A DNA stretch of 52,950 nt from CAZGYE01 sp964530165 (GTDB taxonomy: Bacteria > Planctomycetota > Planctomycetia > Planctomycetales > Planctomycetaceae). Location of the stretch: contig CAZGYE010000004.1 of NCBI GenBank assembly GCA_964530165.1, positions 1 through 52,950 of the forward strand. Direction: 5' to 3'. The notes beneath the pieces are model-generated. The model was not told the DNA's origin and did no database searches. It was given only the letters and a program-made list of their open reading frames with translations. Positions 17,501 through 24,370 of this stretch are shown one piece after another (the stretch's first letter is position 1; every line of letters starts with the position of its first letter). Both the position numbers and the translations under genes were made by a program.

Positions 17501-19297
17501 CGACCACATCAGCTCACCGGTTTCGGACCGCAGCGCGACGAGATTCAGTTGGCAATCCGACTCAGTGACCGCGTACAAACATCCTTCGACCGGGAGAGGG
17601 GGGCCGAGGAAGAAATGGCCTGCCAGCGTCTGGCTGCGGTCCTCCGTACTGGCGGCGGCTTCCGCTTCCAACCAATGGATGGCGCCGTCGCTGTTGACGT
17701 CAATCTTCTTGAACTCCTCAGCCAGTCCCCGAAACTCGTCGGCTGTCACGATGCCGTCGCCGTTGCCATCCATGCCGACAAACCATTCCGGTATCGGCTG
17801 TCCTCCGCCGACCGACCAGACCGGCTGCTTTTTTACGGCTCCGTCTGAGGACCGCGTGTCGATTTCCAGCGCAATCAGATGATTCATTTTCCGCGAGATC
17901 GGCTGAAGTTCTCCGGTAACACTGATTTGTCTGACGTCGAAACTGGGCTGTCGACGTGAGTTCATCAGAGCGAGGTCCATCCCGTCGACGGCATACACGC
18001 GCTGCCCGTCGCTGGCCAACATGCCCATGGTGGAATTCCACACGTATGCCCGCTGCACGAGGACAAGCGAGCCGGACGCTGCCAAATTGGAGGCTCCCGT
18101 CAGGCTGCTGGTCGCCGCCGCCAGTTTTTCCAGCGACGACTCGCATTGATAGGACCAAACCGTCTCCCCGGTCGACAAATCCAGAGCCCGGATGCCCTCG
18201 AAATCACGCACCAGCACGCTGTTGCCGACGACGATGGCAAAGTTGGCAACCGCAAACGGTCCGGAACTCCGTTGTCGCTGCTCTTCCCAGCTCTCGAGAA
18301 GCTGCTCGCTCAACCCGTTCGGCTTTTGTGAGTACGACTCGCTCCAAACCGGTCGAAGATGCCCAGTGCTCGCATTCGACGACCGGTTGCGATGAGTGTC
18401 ACCCATCACAACAGGCCAGTCGTCAGTTGGTAGTTGGCGGTCGGCCGCCGCCAGTCTCCGCTCTTGACTTTCGACGAGATCTCGCAGCCAAGCTTCCGGG
18501 CTTGTCCGCCGACCCGCGATGCGAAGATGCTCTTCACCGATTCGTTTCAGCAGTGCCTCGGATCGTTGCGTCTGACCGCTCAAGCGATACGCCGCTGCTG
18601 CCTTCAGTAATAACGTCGCCGTGACTCGCTTCTGGTGAGCCGGCTCTGAAAAAAGACGCGACCAGATTCGCGCAGCCGACGCGAATCGGCCATGATCCAA
18701 CGAGCGGCTTGCCAGCCAGTTGCCGGCCGCAAAACCTGCCGCCGTGTGAAAGAATCGGCGGTGGATTTCGCGGTATCGGGCCGGATCGCCCGTCCGCCAG
18801 GCGTCCCTCAGCAACCGCCGGGCGTCGGGACCGTAAAGCTCCTCGTAAAGTTCCAGGTCCTCCGCATCCAGAGAACCGAGAATCCGTGACGCCTCCCGGC
18901 GAACGCTGGCCGGACCCGGTTGGGAGTCGATCCAAACAAACCCGTCTTCTGGCAGATCAAGCAGATGTTGCAGATACGCCAACCCCTCGACGATGTTGCC
19001 GGCCTCCAGTTCACGAACGGCCTGACCGAGGTCCCGCTGCTCTCGCCGATGGGTGCGATAAACCATCTGCTTGAGGATGTGACGTTGGTCGCCCTGTTGT
19101 CCAACTTGGTTCTTCCCGGACCGTCGGTCGGCATCGCCGGAGAGCAGGCCGTGGAGCCTCGCGGGCTCTGCCGGACGCGGCTCGCCGGCCGCGAGCAGTC
19201 TCACGCTCGAAACGCCGGCAATCAGGATCAAGAACCCGGTCGCCATCGCGAAAAATCGCGCTGCTTTGAGGCAGCCGGGACGAGCTGGCTGTCGCAT
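14501..19297 (-). CDS. Giant secreted PQQ-like beta-propeller protein with EF-hands
   Basis: 1598 residues. A basic start and hydrophobic stretch (about 14-37, FFAMATGFLILIAGVSS) form a signal peptide or anchor. A helical, TPR-like region covers about 70-300. At least eight PQQ-type blade motifs follow, for example ALDLSTGETVWSYQ, VALRSETGELMWSQ, GVDALTGSLLWAHY, CVDLFTGRQIWKAE, LSLSTGEEQWSANL, VVDPASGRILWQR and AVDRKSGKMLWKRAFP. Two EF-hand loops, DGNGDGIVTADE (about 510-521) and DVNSDGAIHWLE (about 532), interrupt the first propeller. The middle (about 840-1150) again looks TPR-like. The start at 19297 has AGGAGG eight bases upstream. It probably acts outside the cytoplasm as a calcium-binding scaffold or sensor. 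An enzymatic quinoprotein is less likely, since dehydrogenase active-site residues were not recognised. Confidence 0.8.
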   Translation of the reverse strand: MRQPARPGCLKAARFFAMATGFLILIAGVSSVRLLAAGEPRPAEPARLHGLLSGDADRRSGKNQVGQQGDQRHILKQMVYRTHRREQRDLGQAVRELEAGNIVEGLAYLQHLLDLPEDGFVWIDSQPGPASVRREASRILGSLDAEDLELYEELYGPDARRLLRDAWRTGDPARYREIHRRFFHTAAGFAAGNWLASRSLDHGRFASAARIWSRLFSEPAHQKRVTATLLLKAAAAYRLSGQTQRSEALLKRIGEEHLRIAGRRTSPEAWLRDLVESQERRLAAADRQLPTDDWPVVMGDTHRNRSSNASTGHLRPVWSESYSQKPNGLSEQLLESWEEQRQRSSGPFAVANFAIVVGNSVLVRDFEGIRALDLSTGETVWSYQCESSLEKLAAATSSLTGASNLAASGSLVLVQRAYVWNSTMGMLASDGQRVYAVDGMDLALMNSRRQPSFDVRQISVTGELQPISRKMNHLIALEIDTRSSDGAVKKQPVWSVGGGQPIPEWFVGMDGNGDGIVTADEFRGLAEEFKKIDVNSDGAIHWLEAEAAASTEDRSQTLAGHFFLGPPLPVEGCLYAVTESDCQLNLVALRSETGELMWSQGIGFVGLPIDVDTGRYPLSCSPTFADGVVVCPTQLGMLVGVDALTGSLLWAHYCGDEPPTALGRSPYLARYSYGHPGFPNLPQIRNRKIVYMPRHSKFIHCVDLFTGRQIWKAERENPLVTGHSGAGDEYVAAVTDEAVMIVGGQHCRGLSLSTGEEQWSANLGMPAGRGIQIGTKYLLPLEEGRIATLDLSTGREAGFSLVRANGNPEAVSRLGNLAAAGSMIISAGLGQITALPQADQLLAQVRDRLASDPASIKDLLLASELELTLEDLAPAKSHLTAALALTMADEQRRRAETFMRELLYLELRSQGEDERAIFEQLDRYAKTPPERGRYLILRAESQMRHRDFQGILESTSEFAELDLKSPLPMAGDSARLVSAASWVPSVIGRVRDQFGDAELRSISTQVDVAQQAALVSGRIGRLEQFLAVYARWPQALAVRMELAQRLIDRGRFQQAELLLLENRRCGDQHTAAAATERLLCLWDRLGLHQEAAGLLLELEEQYGDVKLSDGRTGRQYVAEFPSERLTAAAYQRTKPPRWQVSRVNISEQRWTHTDPKLQESYQRNRGRFSSPLCSPFQLLYQGTSSSGKLAVVDRHSGVLVGSISIPKRNSNPSYSRKAYVGHFFPLGSPAAMNGISLLERDEEEPFWSSVPEKRPQQQDVMRVGPAGPSFCTFQARSYLVVVDPASGRILWQRTDLDPHSGLNSDRSIGLFGDEEVLVVVSSDHTTYTVYRTATGERLRHGKLDIDSRRPRYAFGRKLFYVHTSTVEKRLRCWDPLEDHIVLDEPLYEPRDGQIFTAATPDNEQLAVILKPGRIRILDGKTAATRLELRMEPAELANANLMWVFRDHARYYINLQRPVTVPQSPKYNYYDNQTYLPAARVRGDVYAVDRKSGKMLWKRAFPQRSVIQMPHFRLPFLITVSRQSYRDPRKRNQQSLLVEVIDAQTGQTMGIKENIFPDRILQLWYERDLGRLELTGLQTQIRLDFDRPRQCLLPDQGPL

Positions 19298-19663
19298 GCG
19301 ATGGCCTCCTGATGTGAGGTTCGGCAAGCAACTGACTTGAAGTGCGGAAGACAACCGATGTGGGATTCGGAAGATGCTGAAGTGAACCACTCATTGTAAC
19401 AGCAATTCCAATTTCACGGATAGACCATTCTCGGCATTCTCCATCCGGTCAACTTGTCACAAGTCCTTAACTGACAGAAATTTGCGTCTGTGTTGAGGTT
19501 ATCTCCCTCTATTGAATCGCCGCGGCGGGCCTTTTTTGCCGCCCGCGGCCGAGACCAAACCGGCTCCTGTGCGGCACAGGAGTCGCAGTTTGGTTACAAT
19601 GGGTTCCCCTAACGTGCGTCGCTGCCAACATTTGCCGCTTCTCTTTCTGTGAAGGACGAGACC
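19298..19663. other. Divergent intergenic region
   Basis: 366 bases between the divergent quinoprotein and esterase genes, presumably holding both promoters; no clear -35/-10 pair was identified. No gene was found. It contains two hairpin-forming stretches near 19521-19549 (arms cgcggcgggc/gccgcccgcg, two mismatches, loop of T residues) and 19554-19594. Confidence 0.6.
19554..19594. repeat. Compound stem-loop
   Basis: Outer arms ACCAAAC (19554-19560) and GTTTGGT (19588-19594) enclose a tight inner palindrome CTCCTGTGC-G-GCACAGGAG. It lies about 70 bases before the esterase start and could be a leader structure, an operator or a dispersed repeat. Confidence 0.55.
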
Positions 19664-20395
19664 ATGAGATTGACGCCGATTTACTGTGCATGCCTCCTGG
19701 CAGGTTCATGTGTACCGTGTCCCGCCGAGGGAAATGAGCCACCGAATAGTGGAAAGCAGGTTCCTCAGCAACTGAAAACCCAAGTCCCGGTCGAGATGGG
19801 TTATCTGCTGTACCTGCCCCAAAACTACGAGCAACAGGACTCCTGGCCGTTGATGCTGTTTCTGCACGGTGCCGGCGAACGGGGAACCGACCTGGATCTG
19901 GTCAAGAAGCACGGCCCGCCGAAACTTGTCGCAGCTGGCCGGGAGTTTCCCTTCATCATCGTCTCTCCCCAATGTCGGGAACAGCGTTGGTGGCAGCCGG
20001 TGGAGCTCAATGCGCTGCTGGATGAGATCGTCAGGAAATACAAAGTCGACGAGGACAGGATTTACGTGACCGGTCTGAGCATGGGTGGCTTCGGAACATG
20101 GTCGCTGGCGGCGTATGCCCCGAGGCGGTTTGCAGCCGTCGTCCCGATCTGCGGGGGTGGTGAAACCTACTGGACGAGGCGCTTCGCGCACCTGTCCTGC
20201 TGGGTCTTCCACGGGGCCAAAGACCACGTGGTGCCGATCCAGCGATCTCAGGAGATGGTCGATGCTTTGAAGAAGAACGGCGGCGACGCCCGGCTGACGG
20301 TCTATCCCGAGGCGGGACACGATTCGTGGACCGAAACCTACAACAACCCCGAACTCTACCGCTGGCTCTTGCAGCAGAAACGCAAACAGTCTTGA
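19664..20395 (+). CDS. Secreted alpha/beta-hydrolase, phospholipase/carboxylesterase type
   Basis: 243 residues. A short signal sequence (IYCACLLAGSCVPCPA) precedes the hydrolase core. The oxyanion-region motif LMLFLHGAGERGTD, the nucleophile elbow GLSMGG (S139), the acid in HGAKDHVVP and the histidine in PEAGHDSWTE form a full catalytic triad. The closest architecture is the predicted peptidase/polyhydroxybutyrate-depolymerase-like esterase family (COG4099). A Cys near the leader end does not fit a perfect lipobox, so lipidation is uncertain. The ATG at 19664 was preferred over a GTG five codons upstream. The substrate is unknown; sugar esters or short-chain esters are plausible. Confidence 0.85.
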   Translation: MRLTPIYCACLLAGSCVPCPAEGNEPPNSGKQVPQQLKTQVPVEMGYLLYLPQNYEQQDSWPLMLFLHGAGERGTDLDLVKKHGPPKLVAAGREFPFIIVSPQCREQRWWQPVELNALLDEIVRKYKVDEDRIYVTGLSMGGFGTWSLAAYAPRRFAAVVPICGGGETYWTRRFAHLSCWVFHGAKDHVVPIQRSQEMVDALKKNGGDARLTVYPEAGHDSWTETYNNPELYRWLLQQKRKQS

Positions 20396-20500
20396 CTCGA
20401 TCACGGGCTCGCCCGACTTCCCCAGTGGTTGATGTAAGTGCTTTGCCTGCAAGGGGCGGGCCTTCTGCGTTGTGCGAATTCGCGCCGAGACCGATTTGGA

Positions 20501-20529
20501 TTGACGGTTGTTACGCAATCGCATAGAAA
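20501..20529 (+). promoter_or_regulatory. Possible sigma-70-like promoter
   Basis: TTGACG (20501-20506), a 17-base spacer and TAGAAA (20524-20529) lie about 90 bases before the EEP-hydrolase start. The -35 is good and the -10 matches four of six bases. Confidence 0.3.
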
Positions 20530-20621
20530 TCGCCCGTCGCGCGCGAGTCGTGTTCGCGTGGTTTGTGGACGACTTCACGCCGCGAACGCTGAGACTCGGT
20601 GAATGGGATGACGGGGTCGAC

Positions 20622-21548
20622 ATGGATGTCGTTCGGAAACTGACCAGACCGCAACAGATCGCCGAAGAGAATCGGCGCGGTGCTCACCGGTCGTCCCGCG
20701 TGCGGCTGATCGTGTCGGTGCTGGCTGGCGGATTCGGTCTGGTGGTTTGGTGCGGATCCAACCGCGTCCCGGCCGATCCGACCGAGCCGCTGGTCCTCCA
20801 GGGCGCCGTGGAACATGAGTCGCTGCCGGGCCGGTTGATCCGGGTGGGAACCTTCAACATTCACGGCGGCAAGGGCCGCGACGGCCATTTCGATCTCGAC
20901 CGCACTGCAGCCTGTTTGGCGGACCTCGATCTTGCCGGACTGAACGAGGTGCATGGTGACTGGCTGGGGCGTCGCCGGAACCAGGCGGCCGAGCTGGGGC
21001 GGAAGTCGGGCATGGCCTGGCTGTTCGCGCCCACCGAACGGCGGTGGTGGCACAATCACTTCGGCAATGGGCTCTTGACAAAAGTCGCCCTGACCGGCTT
21101 CCACCGAATTCCGCTGCCGACCACTCAATCCCGCAAGTACCGCTGCGCGGTGTTGGCCGGTTTTCAAGCCGGCGGGCAGAAGGTGCAGGTGCTGACGGTG
21201 CACATCGATCGCGTCCGCGACCGTGAGACTCAACTGCAGGCGGTGATCGACCTGTTCCTGTCGCTGGATGAACCGGCCATCCTGATGGGCGACCTCAACA
21301 CCACCGCGCACGATCCGCATCTGAAACGTTTGTTGTCCCTGCCGGGTGTCAGCGATGCCGTCGGCGAAGGTCTCGACGGCCGCGTGACCGCCCGGCGCAT
21401 CGACTGGATCATCACGCGGGGGTGTCGCTGTGTGCGGGCCGAGTACCGTGCGACCGATGCGTCGGATCATCCGTTTGTCCGCGCGGAGTTGATAGTGAAT
21501 CCATCGACACGGCAGGCCCGTGCGGGTCGCGAACGTTCCGGGCCGTGA
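20622..21548 (+). CDS. Endonuclease/exonuclease/phosphatase-family hydrolase
   Basis: 308 residues. A membrane anchor lies at about 30-48 (LIVSVLAGGFGLVVWCGS). The EEP fold follows with its metal and catalytic motifs in order: GTFNIHGGKG (about 76), the metal-binding Glu in GLNEVHGD, GDLNT in LMGDLNTTAHD, RIDWI, and the final ASDHPFV with the catalytic Asp-His. The set is complete, so it should be an active metal-dependent phosphodiesterase or phosphatase facing the periplasm. The family covers DNases, sphingomyelinases and lipid phosphatases, and the substrate cannot be chosen. The start is uncertain: an in-frame GTG or ATG further upstream would add a basic leader. Twenty-seven bases separate it from the glycosyltransferase, suggesting an operon. 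Confidence 0.8.
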   Translation: MDVVRKLTRPQQIAEENRRGAHRSSRVRLIVSVLAGGFGLVVWCGSNRVPADPTEPLVLQGAVEHESLPGRLIRVGTFNIHGGKGRDGHFDLDRTAACLADLDLAGLNEVHGDWLGRRRNQAAELGRKSGMAWLFAPTERRWWHNHFGNGLLTKVALTGFHRIPLPTTQSRKYRCAVLAGFQAGGQKVQVLTVHIDRVRDRETQLQAVIDLFLSLDEPAILMGDLNTTAHDPHLKRLLSLPGVSDAVGEGLDGRVTARRIDWIITRGCRCVRAEYRATDASDHPFVRAELIVNPSTRQARAGRERSGP

Positions 21549-21575
21549 GCATTCGTAGCGAGGAGAAGTTAACGT

Positions 21576-23354
21576 ATGTCAGAACAGGACATGGAGACCC
21601 GTTTGGGACGTCGTGATTATCTGCTGCTGGCAGTATTCTGTCTGGTTCTTTTCGGCATCTCGATGGTCAGCGGGCGGCCGTTGAGCGTTCACGAATCGGT
21701 CTTGCCGCAATCGGCGCGCGAAATGCTGGCCGACGGAGATTGGGTCGTTCCCAAGAAAGGGGGCGCGCCGTGGTTGGAAAGTCCGCCGTTGCCGCAATGG
21801 ATCACCGTCAGTCTGGCGAGTTTGTTCGGCCGCTGCGATGAGCTGTGGATCGTTCGTCTCGGGCCGACCCTCATGGGAACCGCGATTGTGCTGATGGTCG
21901 CCTGGATGGCGTCTTATTGGTTTGGGCGGACGATCGGGTTGCTCAGCGGATTCATCATGGCCACCACCTGTCAACTGACACGTTACGCCTGGCTGGCCGA
22001 AGACGAAATCTTTTTGTGCGCCGTCGTCACGGCAGCGATCGCCCTGTTCACACGACTCGAATTCGCGAGCCAGCGGGACGAGTTGCGCGCCAACCGGGGC
22101 GTTTGGGGCGGCTTTCTGGGCGGCAGGTCCTGGCTGGTGCTGGCCTTCTTCGTCGTGTTGGGCATGACGAACCTGGTCAAAGGGCTTTTGTTTGGGACCG
22201 CCATGGTCCTGATTCCCATTGCGGGATTCCTGCTGTGGAACGCCGATGTGCGAAGGATCTCGCGTTACGTGTGGCTGTGGGGTTGGCTGGCGTTTGCGGC
22301 GGTGATGCTGGCCTGGCCGATCGCCGCGTATCGGCGCTTTCCCGACGTGCTGGAACTGTGGTGGTACGATCTGGGCGGCCGGCTGGACGGCAGTTACGCT
22401 GCCATCACCGAGCCGATTTGGTATTACCCCCAGAACCTTCTGTGGATGCTGGCGCCGTGGACGTTGATCGTGCCCTTCGGAATGTGGGTCACCCGGCAGA
22501 AAGCATTGGGCCAGCGATACTCTCCCCAACGGTTCTTGTGGTGCTGGGCCCTGTTGGTGCCGGCTGTGTTTTCGTTGGCTCACGGCAAACACCACCACTA
22601 TTTGCTGCACGCGCTGGCTCCGTGGGCGGTGCTCTCGGCGTTCGGCCTGGTGTGGCTCCGCGAGAGAATGCTGGCCTGGCCCAAGCTGCTGCGGAATCCG
22701 TTCACCAGCCTGTTGACCACCGCAATTCCCATTTGCGTGGCCATCTGGCTGTTGCAGTCGCAGATTCCCGGACCGAGTTGGGCGGCAAAGGCCGCCCTGG
22801 TCGTCTGTCCGTTTGCGACGGTCGCCCTGTCTTGGGCGTTGCTGCATCCGAACAGCCGACTGGCCGCCCGAACCCTGTTTGGCACGCTGGGGGTCGCCTA
22901 TTGTTTCGGTCACTGGTTTGCCGGCATGTATGCCGACAGACATCGGTTCGACGCCGCGTTCCTCCAGCAGGTGAAGAACTTCGTCCCCGCAGACGAAACA
23001 CTGCTGGTCGACATGAAAGTCGAACCACTGCGCGGCTTCTTCTGTCTGTTCTATCTCGCCGAGAACACCACACCGCTGCACAACCTGAGCTTCGTGCTGG
23101 ACGAACGGATCCGCCGTGACGAAGTCTACCTCATTACAAGATACGAGAAACGCGCAAAATTGGCCAAGATCGGGACCGCTGACGTCGTGCTACAAAGTGA
23201 ACAGACCGGCCGCAAACACTCGGCAGAGAAGCGGCTGACGCTCTTCCGGTTCAAATATCACGCGCAGACGCCGCGGTTGCCGGCCGACGGTGTGCGCATC
23301 TCGCCGATGCAGGCAATCTACCGCACCGCCGGACCGTCCTTGTCGCGGCTTTGA
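21576..23354 (+). CDS. Membrane glycosyltransferase, GT39/ArnT-like
   Basis: 592 residues with about ten to twelve hydrophobic helices and an extracytoplasmic C-terminal part. The first loop, HESVLPQSAREMLADGDWVV, matches the DE-x-x-YA-x-x-AREM loop of PMT/ArnT glycosyltransferases, with His-Glu in place of Asp-Glu, so one acidic residue is retained. KGGAPWLESPPLPQWI corresponds to the family's conserved K/P-rich loop (usually NKPPLxYW). Such enzymes move a sugar from a polyprenyl-phosphate carrier to lipid A, protein or another acceptor. AGGAG lies about ten bases before the ATG. It follows the EEP hydrolase closely, and the pair may modify an envelope lipid (inference). Confidence 0.8.
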   Translation: MSEQDMETRLGRRDYLLLAVFCLVLFGISMVSGRPLSVHESVLPQSAREMLADGDWVVPKKGGAPWLESPPLPQWITVSLASLFGRCDELWIVRLGPTLMGTAIVLMVAWMASYWFGRTIGLLSGFIMATTCQLTRYAWLAEDEIFLCAVVTAAIALFTRLEFASQRDELRANRGVWGGFLGGRSWLVLAFFVVLGMTNLVKGLLFGTAMVLIPIAGFLLWNADVRRISRYVWLWGWLAFAAVMLAWPIAAYRRFPDVLELWWYDLGGRLDGSYAAITEPIWYYPQNLLWMLAPWTLIVPFGMWVTRQKALGQRYSPQRFLWCWALLVPAVFSLAHGKHHHYLLHALAPWAVLSAFGLVWLRERMLAWPKLLRNPFTSLLTTAIPICVAIWLLQSQIPGPSWAAKAALVVCPFATVALSWALLHPNSRLAARTLFGTLGVAYCFGHWFAGMYADRHRFDAAFLQQVKNFVPADETLLVDMKVEPLRGFFCLFYLAENTTPLHNLSFVLDERIRRDEVYLITRYEKRAKLAKIGTADVVLQSEQTGRKHSAEKRLTLFRFKYHAQTPRLPADGVRISPMQAIYRTAGPSLSRL

Positions 23355-23489
23355 TCGAAAAGCGGTCAGCGGCCAGTCCTCAGAGCCTGTGAATCAATCC
23401 TCGTAACGGCCGAAGCGAGGTTGGCGCTTTGGCTCGGTTCCTGACAACACGTTGATGAGCAAGAATCATGTGACTTCGAGTTCGTCGGT

Positions 23490-23523
23490 ACGGTCGCTCC
23501 CCGTGGACGAACCGCGAGACACC
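23490..23523. repeat. 34-bp dispersed repeat, copy 2
   Basis: It matches 6607-6640 with two differences. It ends 17 bases from the cmk stop codon, in the 185-base gap between the glycosyltransferase and cmk, which otherwise shows nothing. Confidence 0.8.
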
Positions 23524-23539
23524 GCACGAGTGCCCATTC

Positions 23540-24199
23540 TCATTTGCGTTCGGCCAGCTCTCTGCGAACCGTTTCTTCGAGCAGGTCAAGCACTTCGTCG
23601 ATGGTGCGGTGCGAGGTGTCAACACGGATGGCGTCTGCGGCGCATTTGAGCGGGGCCACTTCGCGGTTGGCGTCCCGCAGGTCGCGGGCGCGGATCTCTG
23701 CGACCAGTTTCTCGAGCGAAACATGGCGACCTTGTTCCTGAAGCTCACGCCCGCGCCGGGCGGCTCGTTCCCGTGGATCGGCCGTGAAGTAGAACTTACA
23801 CTCGGCGTCGGGGAAGACGACCGTCCCCTGATCACGGCCCTCGGTGACGACGTCCCGCCCCTGGGCCGCGCGGCGTTGTAGGCGGGCTAACGCCCGGCGG
23901 ACCTCGGCGCCCGCCGCCACGACCGAAGCCGCCCGCGTGACTTCCGGCGTGCGGATGGCGGCGGTGACGTCGGCGCCGTCGGCAAGAACGCGGTCGTCCT
24001 CCAGCGTGATTGCGACGTCCCGGGCGACGTCGGCGACGGCCGCTTCGTCGCTCAGATCGACCTTCCGCTGCAAACACACGAACCCGACGACCCGGTACAT
24101 GGCGCCGGTATCGAGAAACTGAAAGCCCAACCTCGCCGCGAGGCCGCGGGCCGCCGTGCTTTTGCCGGACCCTGCCGGCCCGTCAATCGTGACGATCAT
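23540..24199 (-). CDS. cmk: Cytidylate kinase
   Basis: 219 residues, the usual length. The N-terminus MIVTIDGPAGSGKSTAARGL contains the P-loop. LGFQFLDTGAMYRVV is the CMP-binding region and EGRDQGTVVFPDAECKFYF corresponds to the EGRDiGTvVfPdA signature, with Gln where Ile/Met is usual. RxxRD follows in IRARDLRDANREVAPL. It phosphorylates CMP/dCMP with ATP in the cytoplasm. The start at 24199 was chosen because the upstream in-frame extension to 24283 is made of the dispersed GTTGAG repeat and cannot be conserved coding sequence. Confidence 0.95.
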   Translation of the reverse strand: MIVTIDGPAGSGKSTAARGLAARLGFQFLDTGAMYRVVGFVCLQRKVDLSDEAAVADVARDVAITLEDDRVLADGADVTAAIRTPEVTRAASVVAAGAEVRRALARLQRRAAQGRDVVTEGRDQGTVVFPDAECKFYFTADPRERAARRGRELQEQGRHVSLEKLVAEIRARDLRDANREVAPLKCAADAIRVDTSHRTIDEVLDLLEETVRRELAERK

Positions 24200-24211
24200 T
24201 TGTCTTTTCTC

Positions 24212-24370
24212 AGTTGAGGGTTGAGGGTCTAGAGTTGAGAGTGAAGATTTCGCCGCCGGCCTTGGCCGGCGCGATCGCGACAAATCGCGTCTGCGACACG
24301 CGGAGCAAGCTCCACGGCTAAATGGAATTCCGTTGTCTCCCGCACCGTCAACTCTCGACTCTCAACTTTC
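24212..24370. repeat. GTTGAG inverted repeat enclosing a REP pair
   Basis: Arms rich in GTTGAGGGTTGAG lie at 24212-24246, with the complementary form (caactctcgactctcaac) at 24348-24370. Between them lie a hairpin GCCGGCC-TT-GGCCGGC (24255-24270) and a REP-like unit at 24299-24325 ending CGGCTAAATGG, the same head as the RAYT-flanking REPs. The right arm contains the stop codon of the GH38-like gene. Confidence 0.75.

Noticed and set aside
16283..17848. Long plus-strand frame opposite the quinoprotein gene
   Set aside because: Its product is Arg/Gln-rich with no recognisable domain and is fully covered by the well-supported minus-strand gene.
24200..24283. Longer N-terminus of cytidylate kinase
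   Set aside because: The extension is repeat DNA, and MIVTIDGPAGSGKS is the standard start.
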